From assembly GCF_024679095.1 (NCBI RefSeq), contig NW_026111272.1, forward strand, positions 477,133-541,132: DNA of 64,000 bases. The letters run 5' to 3'. Position 1 is the stretch's first letter; the number at the start of each line of letters is the position of its first letter. The notes under the pieces are model-generated. The model was not told the origin of the DNA. It searched no databases and saw only the letters and a list, made by a program, of their open reading frames with translations. The position numbers were made by a program, and so were the translations under genes. Positions 53,320 to 64,000 of the stretch are shown here, piece by piece. This stretch comes from Eriocheir sinensis. Its lineage: Eukaryota; Arthropoda; Malacostraca; Decapoda; Varunidae.

Positions 53320-53368
53320 CATACGCAGCTGGAAGACCATAATATTTCACAAACACGAGTATAGGAAT
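53320..53368 (-). CDS. MARVEL-like tetraspan membrane protein, first visible exon
   Basis: The 49-nt exon lies between an ATTTTCAAATCAG acceptor (weak pyrimidine tract) and a GTAAGGGG donor. It reads IPILVFVKYYGLPAAY plus one base; the split codon with the next exon gives valine, producing a continuous first helix (AAYVIAVLVFVSV). The match of phase and hydrophobicity across a 3.3-kb intron is the main evidence. The upstream start exon was not found. Small size makes this the least certain of the three exons. Confidence 0.45.
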
Positions 53369-53759
53369 CTGATTTGAAAATGTTACCTTTTTTTTTTCTC
53401 TCTTTTCGTCGCTCTTCCAAAACATACAAAAAACAACAACAGTAAAAGGAAAGCAAAAGAAGGTGAGCAATGGGAGGCAGCCAGGCAGGTGATTAAAATA
53501 GAGCTGAATGAATAATTATTAGCCACCAACACTGAACTTTTATGGAGTCCTTTATTTTTTTATTTTAGTGATGGCGGTGGATGTTTTTGTTGCTGTGATG
53601 CGAGGCGATTATTTCCTGTTACGTTTTTACTGTTCTTTTGACGTAGTTCCTCCTCTTTCTATCATAATATTTTCGCATTGCCATTGTTGTTGTTGTTGTC
53701 TTCTTGTTATTGATTTTTGTGAGAACATAAAAATAAAAAAAATCATTTCTCTCGGGGCA
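53369..53759. other. AT-rich DNA, nothing recognised
   Basis: Presumed intron upstream of the first visible MARVEL-like exon. The phrase TATCATAATATTTTCGCATTGCCATTGTTG is echoed downstream at 54675-54850, so it flanks the purine satellite on both sides. Confidence 0.4.
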
Positions 53760-54595
53760 TGAAAATTAAATAAAAAGCAAAACAAGATTAGTAAAAGAAT
53801 GTAAAAAAAGTCTGGAAGGAATAAATGATGGGAGGAAATAAAGGAAATAAATGAGGAAGGGAAAAAATGAGAGGGAAAATAAGGGAAAAAAGTGAGAGAG
53901 GGAAAAAATGAGAGGGAAAATAGGGAAAAAAGTGAAGGAGGGAAAGATGAACGGTGAAAATAAAGGAAACAAAATGAGGGAGGGAAAAAATGAGAGGAAA
54001 AATAAGGGAAAAAAGTGAGGGAGGGAAAAATGAGAGGAGAAAATAAGGGAAAGAAAGTGAGGGAGGGAAAAAATGAGAGGGAAAATAAGGGAAAAAGGGA
54101 GGGAAAGAAGAGAGGGAAAATAAGAGAAAAAGGGAGGGAAAGAAAGAGAGAAAATAAGGGAAAAAGGGAGGGAAAGAAGAGAGGGAAAATAAGTTGAAAA
54201 AATGAGGAAGGGAATAATGAGAGGGAAATTAAGGAAAAAAAAGTGAGGGAGGGAAAAATGAGAGGAAAAAAATAAGGGAAAAAAATGAGGAGGGAAAATG
54301 AAAGGAAAAATAAGGGAAAAAGTGAGGGAGGGAAAATAAAAAGGAAAATAAGGGAAAAAAAGTGAGGGAGGGAAAATGAGAGGGAAAATAAGGGAAAAAA
54401 GTGAGGGAGGGAAAAATGAGAGGAGAAAATAAGGGAAAGAAAGTGAGGAAGGGAAAAAATGAGAGGGAAAATAAGGGGAAAAAAGTGAGGGAGGGAAAAA
54501 TGAGAGGGAAAATAAGGGAAAAAGGGAGGGAAAGAAGAGAGGGAAAATAAGGGAAAAAAGTGAGGGAGGGAAAATGAGAGAAAAAAATAAATTAG
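53760..54595. repeat. Purine minisatellite of about 40 bp units
   Basis: GTGAGGGAGGGAAAAATGAG, AGGGAAAATAAGGGAAAAA and variants repeat about 20 times with length drift. The long minus-strand frame across it is a translation of the repeat. Confidence 0.93.
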
Positions 54596-54867
54596 CTTCG
54601 ATGCGACGCTATTATTTTCACTGTTACGTTTTTTTTTTTTTATCATTATTCTTATCGTCACATTTTCTCCTCTTTCTATCATTATATTTTCGTACCGTCA
54701 TTGTTGTTGCTGTTGTTTTTGTTTTTTTCTTTTTGTGAATTTTGTGTAGCTACGATGCGTTAATGTTATTTTCTCAGCTACGTTTTTGTTATTATTCTTA
54801 TTGTCGTAGCTGTTTCCCTTTCTATCATAATATTTTCGCTGCCGCTGTTGTTGTTTCATTGTTACGC

Positions 54868-56118
54868 TTCTTTCGGTAATCTTCGTGCTGTCATTGTTAT
54901 TTAATTGTCACGTTTGTCTCGGTAATCTTCACACCGTCATTGTTATTTAATTGTCACGCTTGTCTCGGTAATCTTCATACTGTCATTGTTATTTAATTGT
55001 CACGCTTGTCTCGGTAATCTTCACATCGTCATTGTTATTTAATTGTCACGCTTGTCTCGGTAATCTTCACACCGTCATTGTTATTTAATTGTCACGCTTG
55101 TCTCGGTAATCTTCATACTGTCATTGTTATTTAATTGCCACGTTTGTCCCGGTAATCTTCATACTGTCATTGTTATTTAATTGCCACGTTTGTCCCGGTA
55201 ATCTTCATACTGTCATTGTTATTTAATTGCCACGTTTGTCCCGGTAATCTTCATACTGTCATTGTTATTTAATTGCCACGCTTGTCCCGGTAATCTTCAC
55301 ACTGTCATTGTTATTTAATTGCCACGTTTGTCCCGGTAATCTTCATACTGTCATTGTTATTTAATTGCCACGTTTGTCTCGGTAATCTTCACACTTGTCA
55401 TTGTTATTTAATTGCCACGTTTGTCCCGGTAATCTTCATACTGTCATTGTTATTTAATTGCCACGTTTGTCTCGGTAATCTTCATACTGTCATTGTTATT
55501 TAATTGTCACGTTTGTCTCGGTAATCTTCATAATGTCATTGTTATTTAATTGTCACGTTTGTCCCGGTAATCTTCATACTGTCATTGTTATTTAATTGCC
55601 ACGTTTGTCCCGGTAATCTTCATACTGTCATTGTTATTTAATTGCCACGTTTGCCCCGGTAATCTTCATACTGTCATTGTTATTTAATTGTCACGTTTGT
55701 CTCGGTAATCTTCATACTGTCATTGTTATTTAATTGTCACGCTTGTCCCGGTAATCTTCATACTGTCATTGTTATTTAATTGTCACGTTTGTCCCGGTAA
55801 TCTTCATACTGTCATTGTTATTTAATTGCCACGTTTGCCCCGGTAATCTTCATACTGTCATTGTTATTTAATTGCCACGTTTGCCCCGGTAATCTTCATA
55901 CTGTCATTGTTATTTAATTGTCACGCTTGTCCCGGTAATCTTCATACTGTCATTGTTATTTAATTGTCACGCTTGTCTCGGTGATCTTCATACTGTCATT
56001 GTTATTTAATTGTCACGCTTGTCCCGGTAATCTTCATACTGTCATTGTTATTTAATTGTCACGCTTGTCTCGGTGATCTTCACACTTGTCATTGTTATTT
56101 AATTGCCACGCTTGTTTT
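54868..56118. repeat. 46-bp minisatellite, about 27 units
   Basis: Units contain TGTCATTGTTATTTAATTG, (C/T)CACG(C/T)TTGTC(T/C)CGG and TAATCTTCATAC. Variants at a few fixed positions (TGTCACG or TGCCACG, TCTCGG or CCCCGG, CACACC or CATACT) form runs of like units, and a one-base insertion (CACACTTGTC) appears twice. Confidence 0.97.
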
Positions 56119-56145
56119 AGTAATTTTTGTTGTAACTCATCCCGT

Positions 56146-56303
<158 letters not shown>

Positions 56304-56484
56304 TGGATATAAAAATTTGCAAGTTTGGCTCGTTGGTTTGCTTCTGACACTCAACCTTTACTGAACGGTGTGTTAATGGCAGTGTTAATAATAATCACGA
56401 GCTCCTGCACTTCACTAACCAGTGCCGCGCAGTAAGCAGTAATTTTAATGATAATGATAATCTAAAATGCTAATAACAATATTG

Positions 56485-56493
56485 ATAATAATG

Positions 56494-56539
<46 letters not shown>

Positions 56540-56628
56540 TAATAATAATAATAAAATATAAAAGATAATGTAAAAAGTACGAATAAGTTTTCATTAAATT
56601 TTGAACTTTTAGGAAGTCGGTCGGCCTA

Positions 56629-56721
<93 letters not shown>

Positions 56722-56722
56722 A

Positions 56723-56798
<76 letters not shown>
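56485..56798. repeat. (AAT)n and (CTA)n(ATA)n(CTA)n microsatellites
   Basis: AAT repeat lies at 56485-56550. From 56627 blocks of CTA, then ATA, then CTA again run up to the 5' end of a CR1 element at about 56800; (CTA)n resumes after the element at 58767. Confidence 0.95.
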
Positions 56799-56799
56799 G

Positions 56800-58766
56800 C
56801 TTTAACCTATATCGTGTTTTAGTCCACGAGTCACCCCAAGTGGATGACTCGTGGACTAAAATACGAGATATGGTTAAAGAAGAAAATTTATCAGAAACTA
56901 AAGAATGGTGAAACACATCTCAGGGGCCGGTATGTCGAACTATCTAGATTAGTGAAGAAAAACACCAGGATAGCAAAAAGGAATTATGATATCAAAGTAG
57001 CAAATGAGGCGAAAAGTAATCCTAACGGCTTATTTTAGATGTATAGAAAAAAAACACGGGAGAAAATTGGACCGCTGAAAACAAACACAGGGGAGCTAGT
57101 ATAAAATCACGAAAATATGAGCATATTGTTGAACGACTACTTCCTTTCAGTATTCACGCAAGAGGATCGAACGACTATCCCGGAAAGGGTTCAGGTGTTC
57201 GAGGGCGGGGATGGCGATAAATTGAGGGATATAATCATTACCAGGCAAATAGTTCAGGATGAGATAGATAAGCTTAAGAAGGACAAGTCGCCAGGTCCTG
57301 ACGGGATATTTCCGAGGGTATTAAATGAATTAGGTGATGTAATCAGTGGCCCACTAACCGACATCTTTAAGATGTCGGTAAATACTGGCTATGTGCCCAG
57401 CTTGTGGAAAGTAGCTAATGTGACGCCGATTTTCAAAAAGGGGGACAGGTCAGTTGCTTCAAACTATCGCCCAATTAGCTTAACATCGGTTATAGGCAAG
57501 ATGCTGGAGTCCAAAATAGCCAGGAACATTCGGGAGCATCTAGAGAAACACAGCTTAATTCATGACTCGCAGCATGGGTTCACGAAAGGTAGGTCATGCC
57601 TCACCAATCTCTTGTCCTTCTACAGTAAAGTATTTGAGGCGGCAGACAGAGATGAAAACTATGATGTAATCTATCTTGATTTTAGTAAAGCGTTTAACAA
57701 AGTTCCTCACCAACGACTGTTGCTTAAATTACAGGCTCACGGTGTAGAGGATAAGGTTTTGAACTGGGTCAAGGCGTGGCTTAGCAATAGGAAGCAAAGA
57801 GTGCAAATCAATGGTAAAAGATCTGACTGGGGATGTGTTACGAGTGGGGTCTCACAAGGTTCGGTATTAGGTTCACTCTTGTTTATTATTTATATCAATG
57901 ATTTAGATACAGGAATTAGTAGTGATGTTAGTAAATTTGCAGATGATACCAAGATCGGTAGAGTAATTGAGTCGGATCAGGACGCTAGTATTCTCCAGGA
58001 TGAACTAAACAGATTGTATGACTGGGCGGATAAATGGCAGATGGAGTTCACTGTAGGGAAGTGCAGTATTCTGAGTGTAGGTAGGAACAACCCCTCTCAC
58101 AACTATTGCTTAAATGACACTCTCATAAGCAGGTCTGGGTGCGAGAGAGATTTAGGGGTCTTAGTGAGCTCTGATCTCCGCCCAAGGGCACAATGCATTC
58201 AAACTAGAAATCGAGCAAATAGGGTACTGGGATTTATTTCAAGGAGCGTAAGCAACAGAAGCGCCGAAGTCTTCCTCAAACCATATTTAGCATTAGTTAG
58301 ACCTCATCTTGACTATGCGGTTCAGTTCTGGTCACCTTACTATAGAATGGATATCAAAATGTTAGAATCAGTGTAGAGGAGGATGACTAAGATGATTCAG
58401 GGGTTGAGAAACTTGCCATACAAGGAAAGACTCAAACAGTTAAACTTGCATTCTCTAGAAAGGCGAAGGGTGCGTGGAGACATGATCGAGGTTTATAAAT
58501 GGATGAAGGGCTTTAATAAGGGAGACATTCATAAGGTTTTGTTGGTAAGAGAACCGGGTAGGACACAAAGTAATGGGTTTGAGTGGAATAGGCTTGCAGT
58601 CATGTGGTGAGTGCCAATACAATTGTCACATTCAAAAATAGACTAGATAAATTCATGGACAGCGATACTAGGTGGGGTTAGATACACGGGAGCTTAGGGT
58701 CAAAGGAACTGCCTTGTATAGGCCCACCGGCCTCTTGCAGATTCCAACGTTCTTATGTTCTTATGT
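56800..58766 (+). mobile_element. CR1-type LINE inside a (CTA)n tract, with 5' hairpin
   Basis: The 3' end carries the octamer repeat (GTTCTTAT) twice, then (CTA)n. The 5' end is truncated in the region before the reverse transcriptase and starts with a 34-bp inverted copy of its own first bases (56800-56833 against 56845-56879). The 2-kb element holds a nearly open reverse transcriptase. Confidence 0.88.
56846..58608 (+). pseudogene. CR1 reverse transcriptase, three in-frame stops
   Basis: The frame reads YVELSRLVKKNTRIAKRNYD, a linker typical of CR1, and after a TAG near 57036 and another near 57101 continues from 57117 with LKKDKSPGPDGIFPRVLNEL, TPIFKKGDRSVASNYRPISL, YDVIYLDFSKAFNKVPHQRL, TSGVSQGSVLGSLLFIIYIN and the catalytic KFADDTKIG. 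TAG at 58374-58376 replaces the usual glutamine codon in LExVQRR, and the frame goes on through RRRVRGDMIEVYKWMKGF to a stop at 58606-58608. The endonuclease is missing. The palm domain itself is intact, so the copy is fairly young. Confidence 0.87.
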
Positions 58767-59228
<462 letters not shown>

Positions 59229-60062
59229 GTCATTATCTTCATCATCATCGCGGCGAAGGCGATGGGGCGGCAGTGATTGCGGTGACTGACTTTCCTTCCC
59301 TCATTGGAAAACATGAGCTCGTCCACGAGGCGGCGGAATGTTAACATCCAGACACACAAAACCTACACTCAATTGGACTCCTCGCCTTCGTGCTTCAAAA
59401 AACACAGAAAAATATACAGACAAACAGACAGATACACAGACAGATAGAAAGATAGACAGACAGACACAAACACGCACACAAATAAAATAAAAAAAAATAA
59501 AAACGTCGTCTGCAAAATACGTATGAATAAAGAAAATACGTGGGATGTAGTATGCATCCCACGTATTCTCTCCGGATTCTTTCCGTTGACTATTAGTGGT
59601 TACTACCCCCCCTTGAGCAAGGGGGATGGGGTGTGTGGTGTGTGAGGTCCTGGCAGTACCCAGAGATCGACGATAAAGAGCACTTGCTCATGTCGGAAGG
59701 GTACCTGCTGGCGATTACGAGTCCAACTCGTGATCTATACAGGCAGCGCCACGCGTGGCCACTCGTTGAACTGTCAGAGCAGTACTTTCCATAGAATTCA
59801 AGTTATGTACTAGAGTGCATCTGAGGCTGCCTCCAGGGTACAAGGCCTTGGCAGAGTCACCGCTCTGAGCAACGACCGCTCACATATTACCTCTACTCGA
59901 TTTCCTGACACTACTATTTGACCTGGGGAAAAACTGAAATCGGGTAGGAGTGAAGTGCAAACATCGGCTTGAGCGATGGCGGGACCATGGCTGTGTATCT
60001 CTGAAATGACAGCTTTGGGTTGAGTGGCCACATGTGGCGCTGTCTGTATAGCCAATACGGTC
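59229..60062. other. Unique region, no gene recognised
   Basis: A ACAGACAGATAGA-type degenerate repeat lies at 59400-59480, and an ATGTAGTATGCATCCCACGT near-palindrome at about 59550-59570. The rest (59580-60060) is balanced unique sequence without a supported exon. Confidence 0.4.
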
Positions 60063-60063
60063 C

Positions 60064-60352
<289 letters not shown>

Positions 60353-60384
60353 GTAGAAAAGATTAGCTCCAATCGTATTTACCT

Positions 60385-60455
60385 ATGTGTATTTACCTAT
60401 TTGTAGCATACAGGGCCTGAGCTAGGCTCGGATAGTCCTGTCTCTTTGTCTACTT
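60385..60455 (+). repeat. Dispersed crustacean-type repeat piece
   Basis: TATTTACCTATTTGTAGCAT, ACAGGGCCTGAGCTAGGCTC and GGATAGTCCTGTCTC resemble a short repeat I have seen widely in decapod sequence (TATTTACCTAGTTG..GAGCTxxGCTC..GTCCxGTCTTC). The identification is from memory of the pattern only. Confidence 0.35.
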
Positions 60456-60926
60456 TTGCCAAATCTTTCTTTCATTTGTGTGTGTGTGTGTGTGTGTTCA
60501 GCATAACCCCGGTCTCCACATGTACACACAGGGCCTCTCCACCGCCGTATACTTCGGAACGCGAGTCAAAAAATCATATTCGGAATTTCTTTCACTTCTG
60601 CGTCTGAGAGTGCAATGGCGGCCGTTGAAATTCCGCCGTGGAAAATGAGGGACTGAGGGGAAAAACTCATACACATTTCGCGCAGTTTTTTTTTTTTTTT
60701 TAAGAAGAAATGTTTTCAGCGCATCCATGAACTGTGGCCCAGGCTGGAGGGTCGGGGGGTGGGGGTAGGGTGGAGGGGGCAGACACCTGTTGGGGAGGGG
60801 CGAGGCGAGGCGAGGCGAGGCGAGGCGAAGCGAGGCTATGGTTTGACACTTGGCGCAGACCATTCATACACTATTGACCGCTCTGGTTCACTCTGCCTGT
60901 ACCTTTTTTGTCCCGTTCCCCTTTTA
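60456..60926. other. GC-richer unique region
   Basis: It contains a (GT)n, a 15-T run at 60688-60702, G-runs at 60750-60780 and a (GAGGC)n pentamer repeat at 60797-60835. No exon is supported. Confidence 0.45.
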
Positions 60927-61357
60927 CAGTCACCTTTTCACCTGTGGACCCCTACAACAAAATAGGTTCAGCCGCAAAAATTGATAAAATATTTTTTTCT
61001 GCAAAAAATGAATATATTCATGTAAAATGCCTTGCATTGTTATGCTGATTAAGCTGTAGGCCTATTTATATGAAAGCAGAAGACGTTCCTTTCAACAAAC
61101 GCTTTTCATTAAAGTAAAGTACATACTAGGACAAATGTTAAGTTAATGTTGTTATAGTTGCTGGCATTGTACACAAAAACTATCCTTATAGTACTTGTCC
61201 TATTTTATTAAGCACTCAGTTTTAAAGAATGTGTATAGTAGTATGAATTTTATTCCCAGCCGCATGTCTCCTGATTCCAGTATAATAAATTTTAAAATAA
61301 TTAAAATCTCTATGGACCACTTGAAATTCTTCCATGGACCCTGGTTAGGAACCACTG
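60927..61357. mobile_element. Probable hAT-type MITE remnant
   Basis: The right end, complemented, reads CAGTGGTTCCTAACCAGGGT followed by CCATGG, the same plan as the MITEs at 20.3 and 33.5 kb. The left end CAGTCACCTTTTCACCTGTG then GACCCC is a degraded counterpart. No matching 8-bp duplication was found. Confidence 0.45.
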
Positions 61358-61359
61358 GG

Positions 61360-61600
61360 TTATAGGAAGGTGAGACCATAAGGTTGTCTGGGAATGTTGC
61401 GTAAGGTTGTCCATGAATGGAGAAGTGTGAACCGTGCAATAACAGCATAATTATGTTCTCTCTGCATATCAGAAAGTTGAAGCATAAGGTTATCTATGAA
61501 TGGGGAAGTGCGGACTGTCTAAGAACAGAATATTTCTGCTTTGTCTAAGGAAAGGTGAGAGCATAAGGTTGTCTATGAGTGATATCTATGAATGGGCGAG
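61360..61600. repeat. Tandem repeat of about 90-110 bp, three units
   Basis: GCATAAGGTT(G/A)TCTATGAATGG and GAAGTG(T/C)G recur near 61375-61430, 61485-61515 and 61560-61600. Confidence 0.6.
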
Positions 61601-61639
61601 TGTGAAAGAAAGAAAAAGAAAAAGGAAGAATACAAAATA

Positions 61640-62240
61640 ATTTCAAGAGATAAAAGGAGGAATATTGACAGTGATACTCCTTCAAAATGACCACAATGCC
61701 TTTGTTACAGTAAGCAAGCGAGAACAATCAGCTGGCAGCGAGTTTGTGCCGTGTAAGAAAGAAAAGAGAAGGATACGAAAGAAACGAGATAAAGAATAGT
61801 GATAGTTTTACCCCTTCAGAATAAGCCTAGTACCTTTATTACATTACCCAAGCGCGAACAATCATCTGGCAGCAAAATTGTAGCCTGTAAGGGTACGTGA
61901 ATGTTAGAAGCGAGATTGTACCGGGTAGGAAGAGAACACTAAATGATTTCAAGAGGTAAAAGCCAGGACATCGATAATTTTGCCCCTTCAGAATAATCCA
62001 AGTGCCTTTATTAAAGTACCTAAGCGCGGAGAATCACCAGGCAGCAAAATTGTAGCCTCTAAGAGTACGTGAATGTTAGAAGCGAGATTGTACCGGGTAG
62101 GAAAAGAACACTAAATGATTTCAAGAGGTAAAAGCCAGGACATTGATAGTTTTACCCCTTCAGAATAATTCAAGTGCCTGTATTACAGTACCCAAGCGCG
62201 GACAATCAGCTGGCAGCGAGATTGTAGCCTCTAATAGTAC
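61640..62240. repeat. Tandem repeat of about 150-180 bp, four units
   Basis: GATAGTTTTACCCCTTCAGA, AATAATTCAAGTGCCTTTATT, ACAGTACCCAAGCGCG, CAATCA(G/T)CTGGCAGC and GTACCGGGTAGGAA(A/G)AG recur in order four times. The last unit changes into a GC-rich stretch. Confidence 0.85.
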
Positions 62241-62445
62241 GTGGGAGCTCGGTAACGGCGCGCCTCAGCGGGGAGTAAGGAGCACCCTGGCCTCTTTAAT
62301 GAGTGGCGGCGCGGCGCACTCCTGCCTCCTCCTCCTCCGCCGCTGTCTTCATAATGAGTTCCTAAAAATTCCCGCCGAGGCGCGCACGTGTCCAGTGTAG
62401 AATGTATGCACTGCCCCTTCACTTATGACGCGGCCGGCGACACGA
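62240..62445. other. CpG-rich segment
   Basis: GGTAACGGCGCGCCTCAGCG, TGGCGGCGCGGCGC and CCGCCGAGGCGCGCACGTGT give a CpG density far above the neighbours. It may be a promoter or first exon of a gene outside the window; no TATA box or exon is evident. Confidence 0.3.
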
Positions 62446-62448
62446 CCT

Positions 62449-62449
62449 C

Positions 62450-62504
<55 letters not shown>

Positions 62505-62535
62505 CTACCCCCTTTCCTCCCTCCCCCTTCCCTCG

Positions 62536-62591
<56 letters not shown>

Positions 62592-62605
62592 CACACACAC
62601 ACATC
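62449..62605. repeat. Two (CA)n microsatellites
   Basis: About 54 bp and about 65 bp of CA separated by a pyrimidine-rich 36-bp spacer. Confidence 0.95.
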
Positions 62606-62767
62606 CTTTCCCGCAAGCACATGGTGACATTTAGAGAAGAAAGTAAAATCCCTTAGGTCGAAATGATAATAAAAGGGAATTTAATATTAGAGGTAGGAGG
62701 TGAAGTGTCTTTCCGCGCCTCACACAAAACACACGTTCCCCGAGGAGTGTTATAGGTGGATATCAAT

Positions 62768-62768
<1 letters not shown>

Positions 62769-62830
<62 letters not shown>
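62769..62830. repeat. (ATT)n microsatellite
   Basis: About 62 bp of ATT. Confidence 0.95.
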
Positions 62831-62832
<2 letters not shown>

Positions 62833-62840
62833 ATTATTAT

Positions 62841-63270
62841 TTAGTATCACCACGAATTAGGCATACAATTGTCAATGGAAAAAACCCACGACAGATAGAT
62901 CACGCCACCTTATAGGAATGTCGTCCGTCAGTGTTTACCGTCTCAGTTTGTATACAAAGCATTTAATCATGCTTGAAAGTCACTTTGACGTACGTGACCA
63001 ATTGTAACAATTATTTTCCAAGCTGTAACTCGTCACTCCTTCACGAGAGTCCGACTGACACACAACGGCAGTCGCTCTCGCTCCGACGCTCCTTGTACAC
63101 AGAGGCTAACAATATATTCGCCTTAAGGAAGCTGAAGTCTTAATCAACGCCCTTTAAACGCCCCCCGGTACCCCGTTACAGGAGGCAGTTTTGGTGCCCC
63201 GCTTTCAACTCTTTTGCTGCCTTGGGCGCCTGCAGGGAACACGAAGATCTGATTAATTATCTCTTTATGT
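62841..63270. other. Unique non-coding DNA
   Basis: No exon, repeat or transposon end was recognised. Confidence 0.4.
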
Positions 63271-63274
63271 TATA

Positions 63275-63675
<401 letters not shown>

Positions 63676-63778
63676 GAAAAACATATATTACTTGAACAAT
63701 ATATAAGACACAATGGAACCATATTCTTCACGGGAGAAGACAGAAAGAATATATTACTAATACATTCGATCTCACATC

Positions 63779-64000
63779 ATGAAGAAGAAGAAGAAAATGA
63801 AGAAGAAAAAGAAGAAGAAGAAGAAGAAGAAGGGGAAAAAGAAGAAAAAAATTAAGAAAACAATGAAATAAGCGAGAATGAAAGAATAAAACCAATAGAT
63901 AATTAAATAGAAGAAGAAGAAAAAGAAAAAGACTAAAAAGAAGAAGAAGTAGTAGAAGAAGATGTATAAGAAAATGAGGAAGAGGAAGAAGGGGGAAAAG
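63779..64000. repeat. GAA-rich purine tract at the window end
   Basis: GAAGAA-type repeat with GAAAAA and GAGGAA variants continues to the edge of the window. Confidence 0.9.

Noticed and set aside
53627..54682. 351-residue minus-strand open frame rich in Phe, Pro, Leu and Ser
   Set aside because: It is the antisense translation of the 40-bp purine minisatellite; there is no composition or domain of a real protein.
54868..56118. Regularly spaced repeat considered as a CRISPR or origin iteron array
   Set aside because: The whole 46-bp period is repeated, with no variable spacer.

Overview
The window is eukaryotic nuclear DNA, most probably from a decapod crustacean (crab or shrimp type). It has hundreds of base pairs of pure di- and trinucleotide repeat, long tandem minisatellites, several lineages of non-LTR retrotransposon, hAT, Tc1/mariner and Mutator-like DNA transposons, a tRNA-derived SINE, and host exons split by GT-AG introns of kilobase size. 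There are no prokaryotic operons and no viral genes. The taxonomic call is inference from this repeat style, not from a marker gene.

Two host genes can be assembled from splice signals, both on the minus strand. The first (about 17.34 to 15.39 kb) has a TATA-box promoter, a non-coding leader exon, a signal-peptide exon and two cysteine-rich exons whose phases fit exactly; it encodes a secreted cysteine-rich protein that continues beyond the last visible exon. The second (about 53.37 to 47.97 kb) has three phase-compatible exons encoding three membrane segments of a MARVEL-like tetraspan protein. Its introns hold purine-rich (+ strand) satellites, including tandem copies of one of its own exon ends. 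A few weaker exon candidates and a degenerate C2H2 zinc-finger array (39.6 and 42.0 kb) are also noted.

Layout: 0.5-2.1 kb truncated jockey-like LINE (family A); 3-4.9 kb tRNA-like repeat pair, MITE and minisatellites; 6.5-7.9 kb Tc1/mariner inside a (TA)n tract; 8.4-9.9 kb FLYWCH/MULE transposase pseudogene; 9.9-12.3 kb two palindromic GGTACC-rich foldback elements; 13.9-15.3 kb LINE family 2; 15.4-17.4 kb cysteine-rich gene; 17.9-22.2 kb triple nest (LINE A in LINE A, with a hAT MITE inside); 23.7-27.6 kb near-intact hAT transposon with GCGGAT subterminal arrays; 28.9-33.2 kb another LINE A copy carrying a CR1 fragment and a 1.5 kb foldback element; 33.5 kb hAT MITE; 34.7-36 kb 64-bp satellite interrupted by a GC-rich block; 36.7 kb SINE; 39.6-42.0 kb R2-type (restriction-like endonuclease) LINE between zinc-finger remnants; 43-45.5 kb minisatellite and second foldback element; 45.7-46.9 kb LINE family 3; 47-54.6 kb MARVEL-like gene in purine-rich satellites; 54.9-56.1 kb 46-bp minisatellite; 56.8-58.8 kb CR1 element inside (CTA)n; 58.8-64 kb mainly microsatellites, a MITE remnant and a tandem repeat.

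Most of the sequence is therefore layered transposon debris around two genes. The most interesting structures are the hAT element with its hexamer arrays and homopolymer-only lesions, the foldback elements, and the repeated splice-donor units in the MARVEL-like gene's intron.
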